Source of the DNA: JANRKT01 sp033763355
Lineage (GTDB): Bacteria; Bacteroidota; Bacteroidia; Chitinophagales; Chitinophagaceae
DNA: 12,469 bases
Assembly: GCA_033763355.1 (NCBI GenBank)
Contig: JANRKT010000149.1
Coordinates: 1-12,469 of the forward strand
Direction of reading: 5' to 3'
Of this stretch, positions 1-6,345 are shown one piece after another (positions within the stretch are counted from its first letter, which is position 1; each line of letters opens with the position of its first letter). Both the position numbers and the translations under genes were made by a program. The notes under the pieces are model-generated. The model searched no databases. It was not told the DNA's origin and worked only from the letters and a program-made list of their open reading frames with translations.

Positions 1-1287
1 TTTTTTTATATCATCTTCTACATCCTGGAAGTAACGGTCGCTGCTGCCTTCCTGCATAGCGCCAATGGATCCCATGCCGCGGTATTGCTTGAACTTTCTT
101 CCTTCATAAATAATGGTTTCACCGGGGCTTTCTTCCACACCTGCAAACATGCTGCCCATCATTACAGTACTTGCCCCGGCTGCAAGCGCTTTAACCAAAT
201 CACCAGTATAACGCACACCGCCGTCTGCAATCAAAGGCACATTCATTTTTTGCAAAACGGAAGCCGCTTCCATTATGGCTGTAACCTGCGGTATGCCTGC
301 ACCGGCAACAATACGTGTGGTGCAGATAGAACCCGGCCCTATTCCTACTTTCACAGCATCTGCTCCGGCCTCTGCCAATGCCTTTGCGCCTTTTGCGGTG
401 CCTACATTGCCCGCAATTATTTCAAGCTTTTTAAAATTTTTCTTAACCGCTTTCAGTGCATCAATCACTCCTTTGCTGTGGCCATGTGCACTGTCCAGGC
501 AAACCACATCCACACCAATTTGCTGCAATGCCGCCGCCCTGTCGAGCATATCACGTGTAATACCCAATGCAGCGCCAACCACCAGCCGGCCCCATGCATC
601 CTTTACTGCGTTGGGAAAACTTTGCAACTGGAGAATGTCACGGTAAGTAATTAACCCGATTAATTTCCCCGATCTGCTGACAACAGGAAGCTTTTCAATT
701 TTATACTGACTTAAAATCTTTTTTGCTTTTTTTAAATCCGTTCCTTCAGGTGCAGTAATGAGGTTATCCTTTGTCATTACCTCGCTTACTTTTTTTCTTA
801 CGCTGGTTTCAAACCGCAGGTCACGGTTGGTGAGGATACCCACCAATTTATGCTGGTGGTCAACAATAGGGATACCGCCAATTTTATTTTCCTTCATCAG
901 CCGCAATGCATCGCCTATGGTAGAATCTTCAAATAAAGTAATGGGGTCAATGATCAGTCCGCTTTCACTTCTTTTCACTTTACGCACCTGTTCTGCCTGT
1001 TTTTCAATGGTCATGTTTTTATGCAGTATGCCCAGGCCGCCTTCACGTGCCAGCGCAATAGCAAGGGTGGCATTGGTCACGGTATCCATTGCTGCAGAAA
1101 CCAGCGGGATGTTTAAAGAAATATTGCGGGTAATTTTTGTTGCTATATCCACTTCCCTGGGTAATACCTGGGAATATGCAGGAAGCAATAAAACATCATC
1201 AAACGTTAAACCTTCGCCGAAAAATTTGCTGACGCTGCGGCCTGGAGAGGAAACCCCTTCTTTGGGAGAATCAATTATTGTTGCCAT
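1..1287 (-). CDS. guaB: IMP dehydrogenase (3' end beyond window)
   Basis: Cytoplasmic enzyme that oxidises IMP to XMP with NAD+, the committed step of GMP synthesis. I translated 429 residues; the rest of the C-terminus (roughly 60 residues, judging by the usual family length near 490) lies outside the left edge. The N-terminus has the family signature LTFDDVLLLPAYS (27-39). Two CBS domains (Bateman module) occupy about 112-225, including GGIPIVD and EKLPVVS. The catalytic loop VGIGPGSICTTR (314-325) places the thioimidate-forming cysteine at 322. It is followed by the substrate-binding IADGGVRYTGD (353-363) and the flap region YRGMGSIGAMQ (402-412). The ATG at 1287 is chosen because the family N-terminus follows at once and a promoter-like element sits 3 bases upstream. 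It is downstream of dprA on the same strand with a 137-base gap, so it is probably transcribed from its own promoter. Two long open frames on the opposite strand are shadows. Confidence 0.97.
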   Translation of the reverse strand, partial: MATIIDSPKEGVSSPGRSVSKFFGEGLTFDDVLLLPAYSQVLPREVDIATKITRNISLNIPLVSAAMDTVTNATLAIALAREGGLGILHKNMTIEKQAEQVRKVKRSESGLIIDPITLFEDSTIGDALRLMKENKIGGIPIVDHQHKLVGILTNRDLRFETSVRKKVSEVMTKDNLITAPEGTDLKKAKKILSQYKIEKLPVVSRSGKLIGLITYRDILQLQSFPNAVKDAWGRLVVGAALGITRDMLDRAAALQQIGVDVVCLDSAHGHSKGVIDALKAVKKNFKKLEIIAGNVGTAKGAKALAEAGADAVKVGIGPGSICTTRIVAGAGIPQVTAIMEAASVLQKMNVPLIADGGVRYTGDLVKALAAGASTVMMGSMFAGVEESPGETIIYEGRKFKQYRGMGSIGAMQEGSSDRYFQDVEDDIKK

Positions 1288-1290
1288 GTG

Positions 1291-1323
1291 CAAAGATAGG
1301 GCGGCGTATGAATACGAAGCAAA
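1291..1323 (-). promoter_or_regulatory. guaB promoter, Bacteroidota type, near-leaderless
   Basis: On the minus strand a TTTG (1320-1323) is followed after 21 bases by TATCTTTG (1291-1298), a full match to the Bacteroidota -7 consensus TAnnTTTG with acceptable spacing from the -33 box. Only three bases (CAC) separate the -7 box from the guaB ATG. Transcription would therefore begin at or next to the start codon, giving an mRNA with essentially no leader. The consensus is established knowledge; the start site is inferred. Confidence 0.7.
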
Positions 1324-1367
1324 TTTTTGAAAGCGGTTGTTAACTTAACGTTATCCGGCGGCAGTAA

Positions 1368-1417
1368 CAGGTTGCAGGTTACAAGTTTCAGGTTACAGGT
1401 TTCATGAAAGTTGTAAC
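1368..1417. repeat. CAGGTT short repeat array with imperfect inverted repeat
   Basis: Two adjacent 14-base units, CAGGTTACAAGTTT (1375-1388) and CAGGTTACAGGTTT (1389-1402), differ at one base. A 7-base partial unit, CAGGTTG (1368-1374), precedes them. The second unit runs into an inverted repeat at 1392-1417: arms GTTACA and TGTAAC enclose TTTCATGAAA. The array lies between the dprA stop and the guaB promoter. It has no T-run on the minus strand, so it does not look like a standard terminator. Similar CAGGTT-rich spacers are, from memory, common in Bacteroidota intergenic DNA. Confidence 0.6.
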
Positions 1418-1424
1418 AGGGTAC

Positions 1425-2522
1425 TCAAAGTAATTTATACATCTTACCGGGTAAAGTTTCCACCACATTCTGCAACTCCAGGTTTAAAATAGCTGCAGCA
1501 ACTGCGCTGCTGCGCAAACCGCTTTTTATATAAAGCTCATCAATATGAACAGCATCCTGCTGTTTGAGGATGTCAACTATTATTTTTTCATCAGCCGTAA
1601 GATCAATAAACAATTCCCGCTGGGGTTTATGTTTTACTGACAGCATATCCCAGTTCATAAAATCGGCAATATCTTTTCCTGATGTAACCAGAACAGCTTT
1701 ATTGGTTTTGATGAGGTAGTTACAACCTTCGCTTTTGCCATCGTCCATTCTTCCAGGAATGGCAAATACATCTTTGTTGTACCCATTGGCCAGCTCTGCG
1801 GTAATCATGCTGCCGCCTTTAATGCTTGTTTCAATTACCAGTACTGCATCCGCAATACCGGCTACAATGCGGTTGCGTTTGGGGAAATTCTGTTTATCAG
1901 GTTTAGTGCCACTCATAAAATCAGTAAGCAAACCGCCATTTACCAGCATATCTTTTGCCAGCGTTTTATGTTCTGCCGGATAAATCCTGTCAAGCCCGTG
2001 GGCCAGCACACCAACGGTAGGCAATTCATGTTTCAGCGAAAGTTTGTGTGCGATGGAATCCACTCCATAAGCCAGTCCGCTTACGACAAGCACCTTATGG
2101 GGTTCAAGCTCTTCGATTATTTTTTTGGCTGCCTCTTTGCCATACTCTGTATTGTTGCGTGTGCCGATAATGCTGATAACCTTGCCTGCATTCAAATCAG
2201 CAGCGCCGCGGTAATATAAAACTGTTGGTGCATCATAGCAGTTCAGCAAACGTTTGGGATAAGCGGCATCATCAATGGTAAGCGTTTTTATTTTGTATTT
2301 CTCAATAAAAGCCAGTTCGTCTTCCGCCTTTTTGAAATCAGTAAAAGCCTTAATGCTGTTTGCCCTTATTTCGCCTATCCCCGGAAGTTTCTCCAGTTCT
2401 GATTTACGGGCTTTGAAAATTTTCTCAGGGTTTTTATAATAGTCAATCAGTATCCTTGCATGCACATCCCCGATGTGGGGAACTGTAGTGAGGGCAATAT
2501 GATGGAGCAGCGACCCGGCCAT
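1425..2522 (-). CDS. dprA: DNA-processing protein DprA
   Basis: Cytoplasmic protein that binds incoming single-stranded DNA and loads RecA during natural transformation; it is also widespread in bacteria not known to be competent. It has 365 residues, a normal length for the long three-domain form. An N-terminal helix-hairpin-helix (SAM-like) region covers about 10-65, with LPGIGEIRANSI at 46-57. The Rossmann-like core starts at SIIGTRNNTEYG (117-128) and includes VVSGLAYGVDSIAH (146-159), FPKRNRIVAGIADAVLVIE (213-231), KGGSMITAELA (235-245) and AIPGRMDDGKSEGCN (254-268). All of these are hallmark DprA segments. A C-terminal winged-helix domain (about 305-365) ends in GKMYKLL. The ATG at 2522 gives a compact N-terminus matching the family. 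It sits 86 bases after the PorE-like gene and 137 bases before guaB. I see no other classical competence gene next to it. Confidence 0.96.
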   Translation of the reverse strand: MAGSLLHHIALTTVPHIGDVHARILIDYYKNPEKIFKARKSELEKLPGIGEIRANSIKAFTDFKKAEDELAFIEKYKIKTLTIDDAAYPKRLLNCYDAPTVLYYRGAADLNAGKVISIIGTRNNTEYGKEAAKKIIEELEPHKVLVVSGLAYGVDSIAHKLSLKHELPTVGVLAHGLDRIYPAEHKTLAKDMLVNGGLLTDFMSGTKPDKQNFPKRNRIVAGIADAVLVIETSIKGGSMITAELANGYNKDVFAIPGRMDDGKSEGCNYLIKTNKAVLVTSGKDIADFMNWDMLSVKHKPQRELFIDLTADEKIIVDILKQQDAVHIDELYIKSGLRSSAVAAAILNLELQNVVETLPGKMYKLL

Positions 2523-2608
2523 AAAAGGTAAAGGGTTGTGAAATTAAATATTTAGGGGAAAATTACAGAGAACAGGGCAAAGACATTATGAATAAACCCT
2601 ACGAACAT

Positions 2609-4531
2609 CTATTTCCCCGTTACTACCAGTTCTGTCCGCCTGTTTTGTGCACGGCCTTCCTCTGTTTTATTATCGGCAAGCGGTTTGGTTTCGCCAAAAC
2701 CTTTAAAAGAAAGCCGCACTGCTGTTATACCTTTTGAAGAAAGATAATTTACCACAGCTTTTGCCCTGTTGTTGGATAAAGCAAGGTTATCAGCCGGTTT
2801 GCCAACATTATCGGTATGCCCGCCGATCTGGATTTTTAATGTGGGATTATCGGTAAGCAACTGGATGAGTTTGTCCAGTTCAATGGTGGACTCAGGCTTC
2901 AGGTCAAACTTGCCGGTTTCAAAGAAAATATTCTTCAATACAATATTGGCATTTATTTCAATGGGCTGAAGCGGAATATCAATGCGGTAAGTTGAGTCGG
3001 GTATGCGCTGACTTAAAGGAAAGTTTTCTGAATAAAATAAATACCCTTTCCGGTTTACATTAAATGCATAATCTTTTCCCACCGGTAATGTAATAAGATA
3101 ATTGCCTTCTTCATCCGTTTGCACTTTTGATAAAGGCCGGTTGCCGGACAGGTCAATCAGTTCCACAGCTGAAGGAAGGCCGTCACCCGTTTTCTTATCA
3201 AATACTTTTCCCTTTATCCACAAGGTTTGCAGCGGACGCACATTTTCCCTCATTTCAAAAGTATAAATATCCAAACCGCCTTTACTGTCTGCACGGTCGC
3301 TGGCATAATAAGCTGTTTTACCATCAGAAGCAATCACAAGACTGCCTTCGTTCTCAATGGTGTTAATGGGATAACCTAAATTTTCGGGTTTGCCCCATGT
3401 GCCATCTGCCTGTTTTCTTACCACAAACAAATCATCACCTCCATATCCCAGCCATCCGTTGCTGGTAAAATAAAGGGTTTGGTTATCGGCATGAAGAAAA
3501 GGGCAGCTCTCATCACCTGCCGTATTAATGCCCGGCCCCATATTTTCTGCAACACTCCAGCGGCCATCAGGTAAACGATGACTAACGTAAATATCAATGC
3601 CCCCATAACCACCCGGTGCACGGCTTGCAAAATAAAGCTGCTGTTTATCCGGCGACAATGATGGCGCCGACTCCCAGAACTCAGTATTAATGGCCCTGCC
3701 GAGATTTTGAGGTTCACTCCAGCCACGCCGGGTAAGAATTGAATAATACAAATCGCAGTTACCGTACCCATCAGGAAAGTTGCAGCCTGTAAAAATCAGC
3801 CATTGCCCGTCCTGCGAAATGTTCTGCGCCCCTTCATTTTGTTCTGTATTGATGTTGCCGCTCAGGTTTTCTGATTTTGACCAGTTATTGTTTTTCCATT
3901 CACTCACATAAAAATCTTCGTTGAAATTCCGTACACGCCTCGTGTACACCATTGTTTTTCCATCAATGGTAAGTGAAGGGTAATATTCAGAAACTTCTGA
4001 GTTGATACTGTCGCCCAGGTTCTGTGGTGCGAAAACATAATTTTTTACAGGATTGCTTTTTTGATATTCAAGTGCAAACTGGTAACATTTCCTCCTGAAG
4101 TCTGCCGCTTTGCGGCTGCCTTCATTGAGTTTGGGGTCCATGATAAAATCATCCACCGCTTCAATCGCTTTTTCAAAATTTCCAAGCCCGGCGAGGTTAA
4201 TGGAATAGGGAAGTTTGTAATCGTGGCTGTAGGCTGAATCCAAAGCAAATGACTTTTCATAATTCTCTACAGACCTTTTATAATCTTTCATTTCCCCATA
4301 CATCCCTGCTTTGGAAAGATAAGCATCCACAAATTTTGCATCTGCCTGTATAGCTTTATCAAGTAATGTTATTCCTTCAGCAAATTTTCCTGATTGCGCC
4401 TGTTCAATGGCCTGGTTATAAAAAGCCGCAGCCTTTTTATTTACCTTATTGGGATCATAACCCTGTGCAGCAGAAGCAAATGCTGTAATTAAGAATATTA
4501 TCAGGAGTAAAAAATTCTTCATTGTGTTCAT
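2609..4531 (-). CDS. PorE-like TPR / PD40 propeller / CRD / OmpA-C envelope protein
   Basis: Secreted envelope protein predicted to anchor to peptidoglycan, 640 residues from the chosen ATG. An N-terminal signal peptide (about 1-23, hydrophobic FLLLIIFLITAFA, then SAAQ) has no lipobox cysteine. TPR-like helices cover about 33-150. A PD40-type beta-propeller covers about 180-430, with at least five blades marked by segments such as YYPSLTIDGKTMVYT, ESAPSLSPDKQQLYFAS and NEGSLVIASDGKTAYYASD. A carboxypeptidase-regulatory-like domain follows at about 438-505. An OmpA C-terminal domain (about 530-640) keeps the diaminopimelate-binding pair, Asp574 in GHTDN and Arg589 in NNRA, spaced as in characterised OmpA proteins. 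This domain order matches PorE of the Porphyromonas type IX secretion system, although that protein is a lipoprotein and many paralogs exist, so T9SS membership is not shown. A longer reading from a TTG at 4591 is rejected because that TTG lies in the putative -33 box. Confidence 0.9.
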   Translation of the reverse strand: MNTMKNFLLLIIFLITAFASAAQGYDPNKVNKKAAAFYNQAIEQAQSGKFAEGITLLDKAIQADAKFVDAYLSKAGMYGEMKDYKRSVENYEKSFALDSAYSHDYKLPYSINLAGLGNFEKAIEAVDDFIMDPKLNEGSRKAADFRRKCYQFALEYQKSNPVKNYVFAPQNLGDSINSEVSEYYPSLTIDGKTMVYTRRVRNFNEDFYVSEWKNNNWSKSENLSGNINTEQNEGAQNISQDGQWLIFTGCNFPDGYGNCDLYYSILTRRGWSEPQNLGRAINTEFWESAPSLSPDKQQLYFASRAPGGYGGIDIYVSHRLPDGRWSVAENMGPGINTAGDESCPFLHADNQTLYFTSNGWLGYGGDDLFVVRKQADGTWGKPENLGYPINTIENEGSLVIASDGKTAYYASDRADSKGGLDIYTFEMRENVRPLQTLWIKGKVFDKKTGDGLPSAVELIDLSGNRPLSKVQTDEEGNYLITLPVGKDYAFNVNRKGYLFYSENFPLSQRIPDSTYRIDIPLQPIEINANIVLKNIFFETGKFDLKPESTIELDKLIQLLTDNPTLKIQIGGHTDNVGKPADNLALSNNRAKAVVNYLSSKGITAVRLSFKGFGETKPLADNKTEEGRAQNRRTELVVTGK

Positions 4532-4560
4532 AACGAAGATGATAAGCAAATATTTCCCGG

Positions 4561-4592
4561 TAAAGGTATCAGGATTAAGATGTGTGGTCAAA
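4561..4592 (-). promoter_or_regulatory. Putative promoter of the PorE-like gene
   Basis: On the minus strand TTTG (4589-4592) is followed after 20 bases by TACCTTTA (4561-4568), one mismatch from TAnnTTTG. A start site shortly downstream would leave a leader of roughly 20-25 bases before the ATG at 4531. This lets the gene be transcribed independently of queE, whose stop lies 90 bases upstream of that ATG. Confidence 0.55.
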
Positions 4593-4621
4593 AAAAGAAG
4601 TTGTTAACAAAGAGGGAAATT

Positions 4622-5281
4622 TTAAGGCACATTAATGTATTTGTGTATTTGCAGCGACAGTTCCCATTGCGGGTTCTGTTTGATGTAATCAATGATCAAT
4701 GGCGTAATTGTTGAAGATTTATCCCATTCAGGCTGCAGGTACAGTTTACAGGATGATGAAACCTGTGCTGCATATTTCTCTGCCCATTCAAAATCTGATT
4801 TATTAAAGATCACTGCTTTCAGTTCATTGGCATAAGGAAGTATTTCAGCCAAAGGTGCTTTAAATTTTTTGGGTGATAAACATATCCAGTCCCAAGTGCC
4901 GCTTAAAGGATGTGCCCCGGAAGTTTCCAGGTGTGTTTTGAAACCCGCAGCATTCAATTCAGCAGTCAATACATCAAGGTTATGCATTAAGGGTTCACCG
5001 CCTGTTATTACAACAACCCCCTCCTTACCTCCCCCAAAGGGGGAAGACTGCAAAGCTTCGCTGGTTATTTCTTTTATACTTTTTACCGGATGTTTATCTG
5101 CATCCCAGCTTTCTTTTACATCGCACCATACACAACCCACATCACATCCGCCGAGCCTGATGAAATATGCAGCCCTGCCCTGATGAAACCCTTCCCCCTG
5201 AAGGGTGTAGAAAGATTCCATTACAGGAAGACTTGTGTTGCTCTGAGATTTAATTACTGGTATTTGAGATGGGCTGGTCAA
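4622..5281 (-). CDS. queE: 7-carboxy-7-deazaguanine synthase QueE
   Basis: Radical SAM enzyme that converts 6-carboxy-5,6,7,8-tetrahydropterin to 7-carboxy-7-deazaguanine in the queuosine/7-deazapurine pathway; cytoplasmic. It has 219 residues. The N-terminus carries YTLQGEGFHQG (25-35). The iron-sulfur cluster motif CDVGCVWC places cysteines at 46, 50 and 53 (CX3CX2C, the usual QueE spacing), followed by DVKESWD. The SAM-contacting ITGGEP is at 92-97 and LETSG follows. The start is a TTG overlapping the folD stop by 4 bases, suggesting translational coupling. An ATG at 5221 (MESFYTLQGEG) is possible, but it would remove the PV pair that precedes this motif in relatives, so TTG is preferred with moderate confidence. 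A low-complexity segment, SSPFGGGKEG at 79-88, is encoded by a GC-rich palindromic repeat just before VVVITGGEP and looks like an insertion. Confidence 0.94.
   Translation of the reverse strand: MTSPSQIPVIKSQSNTSLPVMESFYTLQGEGFHQGRAAYFIRLGGCDVGCVWCDVKESWDADKHPVKSIKEITSEALQSSPFGGGKEGVVVITGGEPLMHNLDVLTAELNAAGFKTHLETSGAHPLSGTWDWICLSPKKFKAPLAEILPYANELKAVIFNKSDFEWAEKYAAQVSSSCKLYLQPEWDKSSTITPLIIDYIKQNPQWELSLQIHKYINVP
5018..5047 (-). repeat. GC-rich palindromic repeat element inside queE
   Basis: On the minus strand the perfect-arm palindrome CCCCCTTTGGGGG (5031-5043), extended by one more pair, is followed by AGGTAAGGAGGGGG. The stretch stands out by its C and G runs from the surrounding AT-richer coding sequence. 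It spans 30 bases, a multiple of three, and adds the ten residues SSPFGGGKEG without breaking the frame. From memory, very similar CCCCCTTTGGGGGA-type elements are scattered through Bacteroidota genomes both between and within genes. I infer it is one copy of such a dispersed family. Confidence 0.65.
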
Positions 5282-6174
5282 AGTTCAATTTTAGAATTTT
5301 CCAGTTTTAAAATGCAGGCTTTGTAGGTATTCATCATCAGAGCAGCAATGGTCATCGGGCCTACCCCACCAGGTACGGGAGTGATGTAACTGCATTTGGG
5401 AGCAACACTTTCAAAATCCACATCGCCTTTAATAGCATAGCCGCTTTTTTTGCTGCTGTCACTCACTCTTGTTATGCCTACATCTATCACCACTGCACCC
5501 TCTTTTACCATGTCCCCTTTTAAAAATTCTGCCCTGCCCAATGCGGCTATAATAATATCTCCCTGCAGGCATATCTCTGCTAAATTCTTAGTGTGGGAAT
5601 GACATACTGTAACCGTACAGTTACCGGGATATTCATTGCGGTTGAGCAAAATACTGATGGGCCTCCCTACAATATTACTTCGCCCAATTACCACAGCATG
5701 TTTTCCTTTGGTCTCTATTTTATAATGTTCAAGCAATAACAAAATTCCATATGGTGTGGCAGGAAAGTAAGCGGGCAATCCCTGTATCATTCTCCCAACG
5801 CTTTCGGGATGAAAGCCATCCACATCTTTAGAAGGGAAAATGGTTTCAATTATTTTTTGCTCTGCAATCTGTTTGGGCAAAGGCAACTGGCAGAGGATAC
5901 CATCCACATCAAAATCATCATTCAGTTCATTGATGTGGTATAAAAGGTCATCTTCGGTTACGGAATCATTCAGCCGTATAAGTGTTGATTTAAAGCCTAT
6001 TTCTTCGCAGGTTTTTACTTTTGAGGCCACATAAGTTTCACTGGCCCCGTTATTACCAACCAATACTGCCGCAAGGTGGGGGATTTTTTTACCCTGTTTT
6101 TTCAACAGGGTAACCTTTTCTTTGAGATTGTTTTTAACAGCCTGTGATACAAGCTTTCCATCCATGATTTGCAT
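5278..6174 (-). CDS. folD: Bifunctional methylenetetrahydrofolate dehydrogenase / cyclohydrolase FolD
   Basis: Cytoplasmic enzyme interconverting 5,10-methylene-, 5,10-methenyl- and 10-formyl-tetrahydrofolate, with NADP+ as the usual cofactor. It has 298 residues, close to the family norm. The catalytic segment is ETYVASKVKTCEEIG, with Tyr48 and Lys52 in the YX3K arrangement. Further family motifs in order are DGILCQLPLPKQI, KDVDGFHPESVGRM, ATPYGILLLLEHY, the dinucleotide-binding VVIGRSNIVGRPI, TVTVCHSHTKNL, and the C-terminal signature TPVPGGVGPMTIAALMMNT. The ATG at 6174 is preferred over the in-frame ATG three codons on, because a TAACTTTG box lies four bases upstream. It is first of a folD-queE pair: its TGA overlaps the queE TTG start. 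FolD and QueE both touch pterin/folate chemistry, but a direct functional link is only an inference. Confidence 0.97.
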   Translation of the reverse strand: MQIMDGKLVSQAVKNNLKEKVTLLKKQGKKIPHLAAVLVGNNGASETYVASKVKTCEEIGFKSTLIRLNDSVTEDDLLYHINELNDDFDVDGILCQLPLPKQIAEQKIIETIFPSKDVDGFHPESVGRMIQGLPAYFPATPYGILLLLEHYKIETKGKHAVVIGRSNIVGRPISILLNRNEYPGNCTVTVCHSHTKNLAEICLQGDIIIAALGRAEFLKGDMVKEGAVVIDVGITRVSDSSKKSGYAIKGDVDFESVAPKCSYITPVPGGVGPMTIAALMMNTYKACILKLENSKIEL

Positions 6175-6178
6175 GGCA

Positions 6179-6186
6179 CAAAGTTA
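6179..6186 (-). promoter_or_regulatory. folD -7 promoter element
   Basis: TAACTTTG on the minus strand matches TAnnTTTG exactly and ends four bases before the folD ATG, so the transcript would be nearly leaderless. The expected -33 box is weak (TTC rather than TTG, about 20 bases upstream, within the inverted repeat at 6205-6230). Confidence 0.55.
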
Positions 6187-6204
6187 AGCCCCGCCTGATT
6201 AAGG

Positions 6205-6230
6205 AAGAACAGATTTTTTATCCTGTTCTT
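6205..6230. repeat. Inverted repeat in the divergent folD / barrel-gene spacer
   Basis: Perfect 8-base arms AAGAACAG (6205-6212) and CTGTTCTT (6223-6230) enclose a 10-base AT-rich loop; an inner AT/AT pair could lengthen the stem. It covers the place where the folD -33 box should be and lies about 115 bases upstream of the divergent gene at 6346. It could be an operator or only a chance palindrome. No T-run or coding context supports a terminator. The rest of 6231-6345 shows only weak TAnnTTTG-like matches (TATCTTTA at 6250, TACATTTC at 6321). Confidence 0.4.
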
Positions 6231-6345
6231 TAAAATAAAGCCGAATTATTATCTTTAAACAGCAATCCATTTCCGGTTAATACCCCGCCTCACTGCAAAA
6301 GATAAATCTTATCCTCATTTTACATTTCTTCAGAAAACTACCCGC

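Noticed and set aside
85..1330. Long plus-strand open frames (85-654, 275-646, 758-1330) as genes
   Set aside because: They lie entirely opposite guaB, whose minus-strand translation carries every IMP dehydrogenase motif. Their products are compositionally odd and match no family I recognise.
1392..1417. Inverted repeat as intrinsic terminator of dprA
   Set aside because: There is no T-run after the stem on the minus strand, and the stem has an internal mismatch and a wobble; it is better described as a repeat.
2523..2530. TACCTTTT directly before the dprA ATG as a -7 box
   Set aside because: It has one mismatch, abuts the start codon so transcription would begin inside the gene, and has no -33 TTG about 20 bases upstream.
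4532..4591. 20-residue N-terminal extension of the PorE-like protein from a TTG
   Set aside because: The TTG is part of a putative -33 box, and the extension would bury the signal peptide. The ATG at 4531 gives a normal signal peptide.
4601..4610. Palindrome TTGTTAACAA, with TTGTTAAC also found upstream of the guaB promoter (1337-1344), as a shared operator
   Set aside because: It is a short AT-rich 8-base match at different distances from the two promoters; coincidence is likely without more copies.
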